A stretch of 64,000 nucleotides of DNA, taken from positions 40,393,081 through 40,457,080 of the forward strand of contig OX485809.1 in the NCBI GenBank assembly GCA_950295325.1. Direction: 5' to 3'. Below the pieces are notes generated by a model. That model did not search any database, was not told the DNA's origin, and was given only the letters and a program-made list of their open reading frames with translations. The number at the start of each line of letters is the position of its first letter. The stretch's first letter is position 1. Positions 27,421 to 40,471 of this stretch are shown piece after piece. Both the position numbers and the translations under genes were made by a program. This stretch comes from Polytrichum commune. Its lineage: Eukaryota > Streptophyta > Polytrichopsida > Polytrichales > Polytrichaceae.

Positions 27421-30400
27421 TGTTGTGACTGTTGTGACAACATAACAACTAGAAGATCACCTCCATTACTAGAAAGGTAAAAATACCATGATGAGAAGGT
27501 CCAGGGTTAGGAAAGGAAGGTTGTGCCTCAGAGATATATAGGTAGTGACACTTGTCAGTTTATTAACACACTTCTTATTCTATATAAAGGGAACCTCATG
27601 CCTCTCTCGGCATATAAAGAATTCTATCTACACATACTCTGTATTTCTATCTACCTTAAGCAATACTTGCCTTTCTCCATAACATCTAAAATGAAATCAA
27701 AATTTGAACTGAACATAATACTAACTACACATAAACAATGTAGTTACACAACTATAGATCTGAAAAATCTATCAAATGCAAACTCATGAGATGATTCGGC
27801 AATTTCAAAACCTGACAAGTGCCTGCAAAGACCTAAATTGAATTTCGAATTGAACTCTGAAATAGAAATTTTAACTCTCAGATTGAACTTTGAATTCTGA
27901 AATTAAAAATCTGAATTTAAAAATCTGAAATCTGAAAATCGAAAATCAAAAATCAAAAATCTGACAATCTGACAATCTGAATTCCGAAATTGAAATCCAA
28001 ACTCTGAAATTGAAATATTAACTCTAAACTCCGTCAAAACCGATTTCATAACTTCAAAAGATTGGAAGCATCGACTACATCAACAACATTAACTACATGA
28101 AGTTATCTTACATCATCAACATTATTATAACAAACTCTCACTTTGATCAAAATTTGGATTTAACTCCTGTTGAAACCACTCCACCAAAAACCCCTCTGGC
28201 CGAAACCAACCAAAACACTCTGCCTTGGTGTAGCCGAAATTGCAAGCCAACTCCAACCAAATGACTCCAGAACCAACCTCTCTGAAACTTTGTCCAGGCT
28301 CCGAAGCGCCTGACTTCAAGTTTGCAACCCTCCAGCAGTAGTTCCTTGAACAACAACTCTGAAAGCAACCACTTTGAAACTCCAACCAGATTCCAAAATG
28401 CTAGACTCCCTCAAACAACAACTCTGAAACTCCGACCAAACCAAAATGCTAGACCCTGAGCCTGCGACCCTCAAAGAGAAGCACTTCGACCCTTGAACAC
28501 CAAAATCAAAATCAAATTGAAACTAGCAAAAAAAAGCAGAAGCGGAAGAGCGAGCAGAAGCGGAGAGCAAGTAGAAGCGGGAGAGCAAAGACAAAAACCC
28601 CAATGGAGGACTAAGATACTTTGGCCAAGGGACTCAAACTCCTTATAATCGTGACAGGGGGTCTTTGGGTGCTCGGGGCTTGGAGCCTCAAAACCCTAAT
28701 CAGCCCAAAACCCTAATCGGCCCAGTAACAACGGAAATAACCCTAACTTAGCCTCCGTGATTTTTGACCTTATGAGTCATGCCTCTAGTCTTATCCTAGT
28801 AAAAATTTCCGCCCTATCCCTAGTCCCTTCGGCTAATTGCCTTAAAAAAAAGAAGTTGGCTTGGTAAATATCCTAAACTATGATGCTTCAACCGACCATA
28901 TTGCCGATCTATTCTCCCTTGAACCGGTTGATTTCTGACCTCGACAATTTTACATCGGTACCTCATCCGAATTATTACGAACTCATTCGGAAATTTCCAA
29001 AATTTTTTGGCTAGCTCATAACTAAACCTCGGTATTCCCCGTACATTGATGACAACATGTAGCTGGCTGGATTTAGAATCACTAGGATCTTGACTCTCTA
29101 TGCCCAAAAACTTCCCGGGCACTCGTTGCTTGTGAATAATAAAGGGGGCAAAAAATATTGTATATCAAAAACTTCTTTATTAATCTAGAAGTAAGATACT
29201 AGCCATTTGCATCGGAATGATGTTTAAAACTACTACTGAATAAAATAAAAACATAGCAACAACAACTAGGAACACGCCTGTCACATTTCTCTCCTTTATA
29301 CCACGAAAATTGTCATGAATGCAAACCACCAAAGAAGTCAACCCACACCCTCGCATTGCGCCATGTGTCAACATGTGGAGAGTCTTCTTCTTCTTCTTCT
29401 TCTTCTTCTTCTTCTTCTTCTTCCGTTTGTTGAATGTTGGTACAAGCGTCCGCCACATCGCTTGGGAAGGCCAAGTGGAGTGGACCACACTAGTGTACGC
29501 GACTGGAGAACAAATTCAAATTGTCCTCACATCTCCTCTGCGTTATTCCATAGTGTCACATGCTACACTAATTCTATAGTATCATGCATCCATGTTAACA
29601 CTACAAAACTCCGTAATACCACGTGCACTTTGGTTGCCACAAGTGTGATACTACGGAGTTTAGAGTGTAATACTTTACCAAGCAAAGTCATTTATGTTCT
29701 GTAACGTCCAAATAACCATTTGAACATTTATGAGTAAGGTGAGCGTGCCTAATTCAAACAATGGCCTTAAATGGCCGCCTAGAAACAGGTTGTAAACGAA
29801 CAAAAGGGGTACCAGAATGTTCAGTCACAGGGTAGGCAGCAAGTGCCGGCAGTCTGGAGTCTGTTGCAGTACCTTAGTTGCGGCGCCACTAACTTAACCC
29901 TCCTCGGCAGTGAGGGCGCAACCACTTCGGTGGCATCTCATAAACACTTGGGGGCTGCCCAAAACTCAAATTCGGAATAGGCTTAACTTAGGCAAGTTCA
30001 TGCAGGCGAGGTCATGAGGTCAAGTTTACGGAACCCGAGAGTCAGGTTGTTCAAAAAAATCACCGAAAATAAATCAACCATCTGATGCTTGAAACTTTGT
30101 GGCTGCTGCTGCTGTTTCGACACAGATTTACTAACCCAAAGAAAGAAATAATCAGTTCTTTAATTTGATGCAGCCATAGGCGTATGTAGAACAGCAAATA
30201 GTGTGTGTGTGTTTAACACCCGGTTGGTTACCTTCAAACTTGGAGCTCCTCAGTCAGACGTTGTTGCACTGCGTATCTCCGAATAGGAACACACACTAAT
30301 TGGGGATAATCAGTGTGGTGGAATCTCGAGTTGTCCTTGAACCGCTTCCTCGTGTGCCTAATACTTTAGTAGAGGAGAGATTGCATTGTGTATCCCATTA

Positions 30401-30942
30401 CATTGAAACACCTCACTTCGATATCACCTATAGGCCCACGACCCACAGTTGTTTCCTCTGTCAAGGTGGTAAGCTTGCGGGATGGAAGACTTAGGGCCGC
30501 TTTACACATGAGCCAAGAGCCGTGACCTTGTGATGGTGAGGACCCTTGACTCTCATCCAAAGGCCGTACCATGGGTGTTGGGAAAGCCGTTTTATGTAGT
30601 CACGGGCCCTCAAGTATAGTGTGAAGTGAGAATGGACCATGTTTGTGTTGAACCCTACAAGAATTTAAAGGAAGTACATCTCCATCTCATATATTTACCA
30701 TTGCAGGTATTGAATTCATGTTGTTGTTTTCATGTGTGGTGCTACTTTGTAGAACCCAATATTAATGCATATTTTGTTGGCGGAAAAGAGGGGAGGATTT
30801 GGTTTAACATAACATGTCTCAAACTTTATCAACTTGAGAGAATTACTTGGTGGTGTTTGTCTGTCGTGGAATCTGTTCAAGAATCTGTCTTTACAATCTT
30901 TCTTGAAATTTACCCTGATGGAAAAGTATTTTAAAAAATCTT
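27421..30942. other. Repeat-rich region, likely LTR and low-complexity DNA
   Basis: The first few hundred bases are probably the 3' LTR of the copia remnant; a CTATATAAAGGG box lies at 27580-27591. From 27830 to 28030 the DNA is a chain of AAATCTGAAA-like words. Short frames at 28125-28385 and 28820-29122 resemble nothing I know. No gene is supported. Confidence 0.45.
29384..29423. repeat. CTT trinucleotide microsatellite
   Basis: About thirteen uninterrupted CTT units. Confidence 0.95.
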
Positions 30943-31016
30943 GGTCTCCCGAAATTTGCGTCAAGCCCACCTCTTGAAGGTGGGCATGACAAAAATTCCG
31001 GGAGATCATGAGACCT
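30943..31016. repeat. Foldback hairpin
   Basis: GGTCTCCCGAAATTTGCGTCA-GCCCACCT is followed after four bases by AGGTGGGC-TGAC-AAATTCCGGGAGA, and GAGACC pairs at the outside. It is a compact imperfect hairpin of roughly 30 bp and possibly the remnant of a small MITE. Confidence 0.75.
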
Positions 31017-31600
31017 TATCCAACCCCCGCCATGTAGAACTCCATGTAGACTTTTCATTCATGAAGTCTTCTTTGGGCCTTTAGGCCTTCACCTTCGTGT
31101 GTGAAGTGAACTTGGACGGTCTCCGCCCTTTCGACCAATGAGAACCCGAGCGTTGCTAGGGCATGAGCGTAGAGCGTAGAGTGTACATTTTCTGAATTTT
31201 GAGCGGAGAGGAATTATTTTAAGCAATTTTTTGTCCAAAAATAAAAAATTATTTTTGGGAAACGTATATTCCTCAGAATATTCGAATATTATAGTCTTAT
31301 GACCATGGAATTCAGTACCCATAACCGTGCAAAATGGGCTTGACATGGAATAAATTTATCTGTGACCGAGTTTTGGAGGAAATAGAAGACTTCATTGAAT
31401 AGAACTAAAAGGACACATGTTCACGGAACAACACAAGTGAAGGACAAGTACAAGTGATTCATAAATTTAACATAGCGAACAAATAATATATATTTATATA
31501 TACGTATTCACTAAATTGTGAAAATACATAGAGTGACGTGTGTCATACACGTTTATGAAAAAGAACATATATATGAGACTAATAAATAAATCTGCTGAAT

Positions 31601-34600
31601 TTAAACTGTAGCATGGGCTAAGATCCCCCTTTCAAGAATTGTTTTCACCTCCTTGAAACTGAGGGTAGGCGCATGCATGAAGAGGTCATGGTCGGCCTCT
31701 AGTTTGCAGACTTGTACGTAGAGATAGTAAAGATGCTTACAAGGTCGGAATGGACACCCGCGTCTACCCAGCTTAGCCATTGTCTCTTTGAACGCCAGGC
31801 AATTGCAGTCTGGGTAGGCACTGATTGAGAGATGGTAAACTGACTCCGTGGGAGCTGGTTTAGATTGCAAAGTTACAACGCATCCAAAACCGGGTTGAGG
31901 TATCATTACTACCTTTAGAATACTTGCCTTCATTGCTCTAGCGGAATCAATGTTCTGCATGTGCTTCGAACTGGCACAAGTGATTGAGCAGCGCATGTTC
32001 TTTGACTTTCGTGTTTTTGGATAAACGTCCGCATTATCTGGCATTGGAACCTGTGACAGATCCGGTGGCGGTGCTACACTGTTGAACGTGCGGCTCATAG
32101 GAACGCTTTGCTTTTGGGGAAGTTGAAATCCCGCATTCTCCAACGCCTCAATCTCGGAACGTGTGAGATTGGTCCCTATCTTCACAGGCCAAACCGACGG
32201 GATGGGAGGTCGTTCCTCGTAATCCGAAAATGGCTCTATCCATCGTCGACGATGCCCCTTCACACACCTCTCAATATCGTCAGCACAGAAAAAAAACTGC
32301 TCCACCACCTTCTGGTTACCTTTTTGAGGGTGGGTCCAAAGGCCAGTGTATGTGGGAGCTGGGGTGCTCTTCCCGTTTTGGACGATACGGGATGTACACT
32401 TCTTTCGAGTGACAGCCATCTGCGCCCAACAAGCCTTCGCAGAAACCTTATTAAGTCGGGCAATGTGCCATAGCTTCTCATTCACACGAGTCTCCTCCAC
32501 GGCCGTCACCCGTCCAATATCTATGCCAGTTGAGGCAGGGGGCTGTGTTGGGCGTTCCACTTCCACTTGAACTTCCTCATGGATGGTACTCAGATTTTGA
32601 GCACGAGCACGTGTCACCCTCCGACCCACTCGAGGACGTGAAAAATTAACAGTGTCTGGCCTATGAGTTTCTTCTTCGGCGCCAAGGGGAAGATCCGGCT
32701 TCCGTTTCCTTGACCCAAAAACCTCAGCTCCTTCGAGGTGTGCGTCTCGAGTACAGAAATCTTCGGTTCCGGGCATGTTCAAGACGGCTGCGTTCAGGGT
32801 AGTCGGATCCCCGGTTCGGTGAGCTCGGCGTTGGGCTGTGCGAAGTCGAAGTTCTTCTCTCGAGGGTCCAGAGCCTACCGCTCCACCTTTGAGGTATTGA
32901 TAGTACCCCACCACTTGTAGGAATGCTCTAACGTAATCGTCGACGGCTGCTACGTAGAGATCGCCACCCCTATTGCCGGACGCTTGCAACCATTTGTTGT
33001 GAACGGTCTCAGCAAGGTTGCAAGAGGGCATTTCAGCTAGTTCATCCGGAGAAAGTTTCTTCTCCTGTACGAAACAACTGGTTAAGAAATGTTCGGAAAC
33101 TCAAGTGAGCAAGGAGGAGTCGTGGTGGGCCATGCCATTTAAAAGCAAAAGATTTAATATTGTTTAGATACTACATTAGACGCAGAGAAAAAAATGCAAA
33201 CTTAAAGAATTGAATAATTTGAATGAAAGAGTGTATACTTACCAGTTCCATGAAACCACCCCACTGCCTGTATCGGAAATGCCAAAACGCAAGCCAATGG
33301 TTCAAATGGTGGAGGCCTGCGTCAGAGGTGGCACCCGAAGATGTCCACCAGGCTTTGATTGCCAAGTAACGTGTTTCAGCCTCTGCCACAGACCGTGCAT
33401 CTTTGTACTGCATACACAATTTCTTGTGTTGATCTTGCAATTCGTGCACGATGTATTGTTTGGTGTGTTTTTGTAGGGATTGCGCCCAATGGAAATAACA
33501 CGTTCGCTCGCGGCCTTCCATGGGTATCTTTGGGTCTCCGGATCCGTATATGATACGCACAGCGTTCCAATTGGCTTGAGCACTATCCGCCATGAAACCT
33601 TTGAACTGTGGCTTGTGTATTCCATGCCTACCCATGACGTGGTTAAGGTTCTTCCAGAACACGAGTTGAGCATCTTTGTCCTCAGACTGGAAATCACAAC
33701 AAGCAATGGTGAGTACACGTTGGTAAGAGGAGTCGTACACGTGGCAGGCCATGGTGGTCCAGTTGGCAACTCGTTTGACGTGGTCAAACATCATCCATGA
33801 GTGCTCTAAATCGCCGCTAGGTTGCATTCGGCGGACAAGGTCAACACCGCTGCCAGGTCCCACCTCGGACATCTTGAATATGAAGACCTTGTCGGAGTCG
33901 TCACCTTGGCCTGGAAACATGTTTCGTTGCACGTAGGCCCAGTTGCTAAGCCCTCTGAGCTTAGTGATGCCATCAAGAACGCCATATCTGCGTAGATACT
34001 TGAAACTGTAGACACGGTTTTTTAAGTTAGGGGAGTTGAGCTCCTTGCAACATTGGAAGATAGGCTCTAGCTGTTCCAGAGAAAGTAAGGTGGGAGGGTC
34101 GTCTTCTTCGCGGAGCAAGACGTTACCTAAAACATCCTTGCTAGTTTCCAAGACTATTTTGGAAATGGTAGCTTGCGGGTTGCGCTCAACATGTTGTTCG
34201 ATCAAATTGTCTATTATCTTCCGCGTGCCCCTATAGTCTCCTACCTTGACAGGATGTTTATGGTTGCCTACATGGACGCAAGCACGCTCTTGCGTATCAT
34301 CTCCAAAAACGTAGAAGATTTTTGCATCACAAGAGGCTACACAAAAAGGAGGTTCTTTACAAATCTTACAGACTATTGTTGAAGTTGGAGGTGGAGCGTC
34401 TGCAACAGGGAAGGCATCTTTGGAAGAACCTTCGAACTCGACCTCGTTCAATCCAAATGCGCGTTCAGGCCGCTGCAGAAACCCACATTTGGGATTGTGG
34501 CATTGAAGATGACCTACACAGTTAGACGACCGGAATGACAGCCCCAACGTGTTACTGATGTTAGTAGTCATAGTCTTTGTCCACATATGGCCATCGTAAC

Positions 34601-35354
34601 GTTTGTCCATACCTTCCATACATTTAGCATTCTTCTGGACGGCAGATGGAAGGGTGGGAGGAAGAATGAAGATTACATCCCCATTGAACGACGGTGGCAA
34701 GAAATCTACGTACTCAGTACGGATGGAATCATAGTTCAGTTTTTTAAGGACTGACTTTCTTCCAGGCATACTACCCAGGGAACGAAGGGAGGGAAGAATG
34801 TTTATCAGTTTAGTAGTTTGCGAAGGTATAAGGAAAGGAGTAGTCCTACGTGAATCTTGAGAAGAGGAGGGAGATGGACGCTTAGCACTCGACCGGATTG
34901 ATGGATGGGAAGGCCTCCCCTCATCATCAGAAGAATCGGACAAATCGATGCTAACGCGGAGACCTGGTTCGATCTTGACACGAGACAGTAAGGGGGCTTC
35001 AGTGCACAGTGTGGAGGAACTGCGAGGAGTGAGTAGGACTGTAGAAGCGTTCATGGACTCCGACAAGCCAAAGACATGATACCTTCCGGGCTTGAGTTTC
35101 CAAACGCGAGCATTATTCTCTAACGTTACGGGCTGGACGTATAAGGAATAAAGGACATTTCGAGTTTCTGGATCGACAACATCTGTCTCTAACCACAAGC
35201 TATCAGCATCGAAACCATAACGAATGGATAGCCACTGGGGAATGAGATCAGCGGTTCCATCAGGGCCAGTAGGTATGCATGTAGGGATAAGAGATCCAGG
35301 AGAAACAAGTTCGATGGCATCGAAGAGTGGAGCTTGGACAGCAGCGGAAGACAT
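31601..35354 (-). CDS. MULE-like transposase with SWIM zinc finger
   Basis: Two exons on the minus strand, 35354-33243 and 33064-31601, join in phase 0 (CTG|GTAAGT donor, CAG|GAG acceptor) to give 1,191 residues. The centre has the MULE-type pattern: WMMFDHVKR with Asp524, then FMADSAQANW with Asp590, then CYFHWAQSL. The C-terminus has a SWIM-like C-x-C...C-x-H zinc site (CNCLAF ... CPFRPCKH) near residue 1122. MULE transposases with SWIM fingers are typical of plant Mutator-like elements. The N-terminal ~250 residues are Ser-rich and unrecognised. The third catalytic acidic residue was not placed. No stop or frameshift is seen, so the gene may be intact. Flanking terminal repeats were not found. 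Confidence 0.75.
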
Positions 35355-35516
35355 TGAGAAACAATTTGACAAAGCTATGTGAATGCAATTGGAAAAGGGG
35401 GATTGAAAAAACATAATGGGATATATACATGAGAGGTTGATGAAATCGTTGGACATCCCAGACATGTACAGGATGTAGTCAGAAAATGTTTGGTTAATTA
35501 TGGGAAATATTAAGAA

Positions 35517-35954
35517 TCATGGAGTGCCAGACGAAAATGGGGCATTTTCCATATGGGGCCCTTTGCCATATTTCTCACCGTCATGTTTATGACAATGGTC
35601 AATCCCTAAACTACGAACTGCAGTGCATCCTGCGCAATCGAGTTTCTGACCTTTGGCACTCCTTAATATGGATCTAGAATAAGTGCCAGGTTTAATAACC
35701 CCTGCTCTAGAATAGGCATGAATCTTGAAAGTAGACTTGTTCTGTATCAGTGTTGCATCAACTGCCCGCAAAGATGGAGTCTGTGGTTTAGGAGTGTGAA
35801 CGACGACCGCCGGAGTAACTAAGCAGTCAGGTGGGTTGGCAATCTTCATGTTGTTGACGTCTGCAGAACCATCGATGGACAACGTGGTGTGAAGTTGACA
35901 TGAACTAGAAGCACCTAATGGAGCAAGGCTTGGGAGACGTGAGTCAGTACCCAT
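35517..35954 (-). CDS. Small unrecognised ORF with Cys/His motif
   Basis: A 145-residue single frame starts at ATG 35954, upstream of the MULE-like gene on the same strand. Residues near the C-terminus read CAGCTAVRSLGIDHCHKHD, a possible metal site. It may be a separate small protein of the MULE-like element or a misread leader. I recognise no family. Confidence 0.4.
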   Translation of the reverse strand: MGTDSRLPSLAPLGASSSCQLHTTLSIDGSADVNNMKIANPPDCLVTPAVVVHTPKPQTPSLRAVDATLIQNKSTFKIHAYSRAGVIKPGTYSRSILRSAKGQKLDCAGCTAVRSLGIDHCHKHDGEKYGKGPHMENAPFSSGTP

Positions 35955-36594
35955 TGGAGAAGAATATGATGAGATGACATGAAGGAAAGGGTACCAATAA
36001 TTGGGTATTATATACACCTTGGGTAGACACCAATACCCAAATATATGACAACCTATTAGATCAATTAATAGTCAATATTTATTCATGTCAATTCTAGACA
36101 ACCTGTTTCATGTAGGATTAGAATGTACTCCAGTAATAGTCATTATTTTTTTACCACCAAATATGATACATGTCAGTATAGACTAATTTTCCTACGCACT
36201 AAAAAATAACTCATTCTTGATAACCTAATATATGCTATGCCGAAATGATGAAGTTAAACCCTAAAGGTGTATGTACCTTTTATGGAAAAATAATAAATTT
36301 GAAAATTTGTGGAGGCCGTCATTGTCAGGAGAGATGCGTAAATATATCGACAAATTCGAAATAGATTAGTAACTGATGTCAGTGTTGTCAGTGATCTAAT
36401 CTCGGATACCGCGTTTTATTAAACGCGGGAATATAATTCGATGACATAGCTTGATAGAAATTAAATACAAAGAAAAGGGATACGGAGGACTAGCTTGGGA
36501 GACATGAACGTACGATTAGTTCCGGGAGGAGCATCTCGTGAGAGTAGCTAGTGTGCATGAGAGTTTGTGTAGGAGTAGAGAAGTTCGGGCATTG
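35955..36594. other. Divergent intergenic region
   Basis: AT-rich DNA between a minus-strand gene and a plus-strand gene. It would have to contain promoters for both. A GGGTATTATATACACC stretch near 36003 could supply a TATA box for the minus-strand ORF. Confidence 0.35.
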
Positions 36595-37331
36595 ATGGGG
36601 CATCGAGACGCACACATGAAGGAAACAGGGCACACAACAGTCTCTTCAGCGGAGCCGTCACGGAAGCCTAGGAAGAGGAGGGGCAGGACGAACTTCAGCA
36701 ACTCGAAGCAGAAGAGGCGCGTTGCGAGGGATCTGAAGAAGAAGGACACCCCGAGCATTGAGGGTCGTGGAACTCCATCGAACTTGAGCGACGAAGCGGA
36801 AGAGGATCAGGGAGGAACTTGGAGAGGGAGATGTAAAATACGGTCGTTACACCTAGAGTCGATAGCAGAAGCTGAGGACGCGGACAAGATTCACGGGACC
36901 TCAGTTGCAACAGCGATGGACGAGAGCGAACAAGAGAAGGAATCGAGTAGCAGAGCGAGTGATGCTAGTAAGATGGACTCACCTCAGCAGACAAGTGATC
37001 CTCCCGCGGACGATGTAAGTGTTTTCCTTGGAGGCTTAAGCTTCTGTTGAAACCCTAATCATTGCAGTAGTTTGAACTAACGCGAGATATATTTGTGATT
37101 CATTAGCGAGAAGATAGCCCTGATAGAGGACATATCTATAGGGACACGGATGATATAGAATTTCCAGATCACGAAGTGACAGCTTTAGAGGGAGAAGAGA
37201 AGCGCGCAAACTGTATTACACCGGTTATGCGGGGAGGCGCGGGACATCTGATGGAAGCAAGAGCGCCAAACAAAGAGGCCTAGAGGGAGCAACCCAAAAA
37301 GGCTCGATCGGAGACACTCGATGATTCACAA
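36595..37331 (+). pseudogene. Two exons of a charged nuclear-like protein, interrupted by a stop; possible 5' part of the 60.9 kb gene
   Basis: The exon at 36595-37014 encodes a basic NLS-like stretch (RKPRKRRGR, KQKRR) followed by acidic and Ser-rich sequence, and ends at a GTAAGT donor. The next exon, 37107-37331, stays in phase 0 and ends at a GTAAGG donor, but has an in-frame TAG at 37281. Reading frame and charge pattern continue after the TAG, so the stop looks like a mutation. The next compatible acceptor with similar acidic coding sequence is at 60856. If used, the intron holds the BamHI palindrome array and the whole 19.5 kb element. That link is inference. Alternatively this is a short 198-residue protein. 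Confidence 0.4.
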
Positions 37332-37433
37332 GTAAGGCAATCATTCCATTTGCATCTAGACTTCTCATTGCTGACTGAACATGAAACTGCATTCAGTTAA
37401 ATTCCCCGGCTTTTGATAGAGGTGAGAAATTCA

Positions 37434-38339
37434 CCAATCCCACAGATCCGTGGGATTGGAGATTGTATTTCTTGTTGGGAACAACAATTTACTCCCGATT
37501 CGTTAGATTAAATTTTGCCTACCACATCAAGCAACGATACCGACATTCATCAATCCCACGGATCCGTGGGATTGATGCATGTGCATACATTTTTACATCG
37601 GACCTAACATTCACCAATCCCACGGATCCGTGGGATTGGCAAGTGTTTACGCAGTTGAGCAACGATGCCGACATTCACCAATCTCACGGATCCGTGGGAT
37701 TGATGCATGTGTATACATTTTTACATCAGAGCTAACATTCACCAATCCCACGGATCCGTGGGATTGATGCATGTGCATAAATTTTTACATCGGAGCTAAC
37801 ATTCACCAATCCCACCGATCTGTGGGATTGGCAAGTGTTTACGCAGTTGAGCAACGATGCCGACATTCACCAATCCCACGGATCCGTGGGATTGATGCAT
37901 ATGCATGCATTTTTACATCGGAGCTAACATTCACCAATCTCACGGATCCTTGGGATTGGCAAGTGTTTACGCAGTTGAACAACGATGCCGATATTCACCA
38001 ATCCCACGGATCCGTGGGATTGATGCATGTGCATAAATTTTTACATCGGAGCTAACATTCACCAATCCCACGGATCCGTGGGATTGGCAAGTGTTTACGC
38101 AGTTGAGCAACAATGCCGACATGCATCAATCCCACGGATCCGTGGGATTAATGCATGTGCATACATTTTTACATCGGAGCTTATATTCATCAATCTCACG
38201 GATCCGTGGGATTGAATAGTATGCACATTGTCATGCAACAAGACAAACATTAATCACACGGATCCGTGGGATAGGAGAATGTCTACATTTATAGGCAGTG
38301 GGGCTCACGTCTTACAATCCTACAGATCCGTGGGATTGA
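37434..38339. repeat. Array of 14 BamHI-centred palindromes
   Basis: The core AATCCCACGGATCCGTGGGATT, or a close variant, recurs about every 63 bases. The spacers alternate between two sequences. One contains TGCATGTGCATACATTTTTACATCGG and the other AAGTGTTTACGCAGTTGAGCAACGATGCC (each abbreviated: TGCATGTGCATA / GCAAGTGTTTACGCAG). The true repeat is therefore a dimer of about 127 bases. Variants keep the dyad in most units. A half site lies near 38377. One further copy stands alone at 60742. Confidence 0.95.
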
Positions 38340-39977
38340 TGAATGTGCATAAAATCTCACAGAGGAGGCTATAGTCTTCAATCCTACGGGTTTTGATTTT
38401 CCCAAAAAGTGACATTTTTCATGATAAGTCAGTAAACTTTATGAATTACAAGAATCTATACACCATTTTCTTTTAAATAATCTAGTCTATTTGGAACTAC
38501 ACTAAATAGGTTGATTAGTGTTGGATGAAGATTAGTGTTAGAGCCAATAGTTACCCAAAACACTAAATGTCACTTGAAATTATAATTAGTGTTAGAATTT
38601 CCTTTGTCTTTATTTTGCATTATCTGAGTTGGGTTCCATTAAGTTTAAATTTTTGTAATATCAAATTCCTAGCATATTACATTTTATATGACGCTCACAT
38701 ATCCTACCTCCAATTCTTCATTTGAATATCTACAAAAAAATCTTCTAACACTAAATGCGCTTATGTAAATATTCAAAGTTACTAATTGGTACAAATAGTG
38801 TTAGAGTTGACATTTGATGTTCTAACACTATGAAGACAATTGACATTTAGCATTTTCGTCGTCTATTACTGTTTCCGACACTAATCTACATATTTAGTGA
38901 AGTCCTCCGACGGTAAGGAAGGAGAATCTTTGGAGCTGCCCGAGGGTGAGAGGCGGGCAGCGGAAAAATAGGAGGCCTTGAGGGGGGTCCGGGGAGAGTT
39001 GGGGCTTCTCTCTCATTTCTCTCTCTCTCCCCCTCAGGCTGGCTAAGAAACTCTGAGGGCTAAGCCCTGCCGGTTTACGAAGCCGGGAAGAGGGTGCAGT
39101 CACGGGAGGTGAGAGCAGGCTGGCGACCAATTCTATCTACGCCTTCACATCAGCTCACCACTCATTGGGTGGATCAGGTGCATGCTCAGTGAAAGTTTTG
39201 TCCCGCGCTCACATACTAGTAGAGGCAATCTTTAGGGATGAAATGTCTTCCTTTAAGGCCGATCCACGTCATGTAATATAGATATCAGATCATTCGAAAT
39301 GACAAGACCCACATCCTAGCGATACATCGAACTCTCTCTACAGATTCTCCATTTGTTAACAATGATTTCAAATTGATCAAATGCCTACCAAACAGAGGGT
39401 TGATAGTTGCAAGATCTACAGGATTTCATTAAGAGTTCAAATAAGTGTTGAATGAGCCGTGAGCTAAGTGTTTAGTTCGCAATGAAATTAAACATTACTA
39501 GACCCTAAAGCGCATGTATTGAAGCACGGCATTGGCTCAACATTAAGTGCTGGCCACTTGCATCTTGAGATATACTGAGAATTAGTCTACTCGAGGTCAT
39601 GGAGATGAATCAGCAACGAACCTGTAGGGGGTCAAGTACTTTTTATTTGGATGAATGATAGGTACGCTCGTATGCGGTATTCCTTCTCTTCGTTCCAAAG
39701 AAAGAAGATGACCTTCTCATTTTATTAACATTCACATTAATGTTGTGGAACTGTGGAACTCAAGATGAGTTGTCAAAGTCTCATATGCTTGTAGTGTCCA
39801 CGATGAGCCTTGTACAACGTCTTGTGTGGACTTCAATTTTTTAGGAGTAAAATTTCTGCGATCGTCCACAGAGTGGAATATAACTTCCATGGTTGTTTGT
39901 AAATAATGCACACAGAGGTCATCTCAAAATGCAAGTGACTCTGAGTTTCATGTTGAGTGACTGTTGATACATAGATA
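38340..39977. other. AT-rich region left of the large transposon
   Basis: No gene is supported. Between 38510 and 38880 the phrase ACACTAA / TTAGTGTTAG recurs on both strands many times. The sequence from 38890 to 39110 is G/C-rich and resembles ordinary repeat DNA. Confidence 0.45.
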
Positions 39978-39997
39978 GGGATATTAACTAAAATGAG
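39978..39997 (+). repeat. Left terminal inverted repeat
   Basis: Twenty bases identical to the reverse complement of 59440-59459. An inverted partial copy (CTCATTTTAAT) follows at 40010. Confidence 0.9.
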
Positions 39998-40022
39998 ACA
40001 AATGGTCCGCTCATTTTAATGT

Positions 40023-40045
40023 GGGGAACGTGATGGGAACGTCAT
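40023..40045 (+). repeat. Left subterminal GGGAACGT pair
   Basis: GGGAACGTGAT is followed by GGGAACGTCAT. The same word occurs twice, inverted, at the other end of the element. It is a likely transposase binding site by analogy with other TIR elements. Confidence 0.75.
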
Positions 40046-40181
40046 GATTGCTTCTTTGTACGATAGAACACCCGTGGAGGATTTAGGGACCACAAACAAT
40101 GTGTTCCAATGACACCGGACAAACAATCAATTGTAATATGGAGGATCCCATCAAAGAAGACAAAAGGATTGTGCCTACACT

Positions 40182-40201
40182 CCATGGGTGAACACCCGTG
40201 G
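40182..40201. repeat. Palindrome, left-most full copy
   Basis: CCATGGGTGAACACCCGTGG. A half copy lies at 40067-40077 and degraded copies near 40310 and 40425. Confidence 0.85.
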
Positions 40202-40471
40202 ATAATTTGTTCCCACCATACACATTGGAGGACTCCCACATATTAAACATATTGGCAATTATGACAATGCACGTGAAAATTCACAAAAAAATGACTTTAA
40301 AATTGGTGTCACGAACATCCGTGGGACAAATGTCAATGTCTATGGCTCTCTAATTAATGCTCACAAAATTAAAATTGAGCACCAAACTAGGTAACTTGAT
40401 GGTGTCATCCATCTAGCCCACCCACGAGACATCACCCGTGGATACCGAGGAATGAGCAATGCAGCTTTAAG

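Noticed and set aside
28820-29122. 100-residue minus-strand frame
   Set aside because: No recognisable family and no splice or promoter support; it lies in repeat-like DNA.
39969-39977. Target-site duplication of the large element
   Set aside because: The left flank ACATAGATA and right flank CATATAGCC share only CATA out of register, so I do not claim one.
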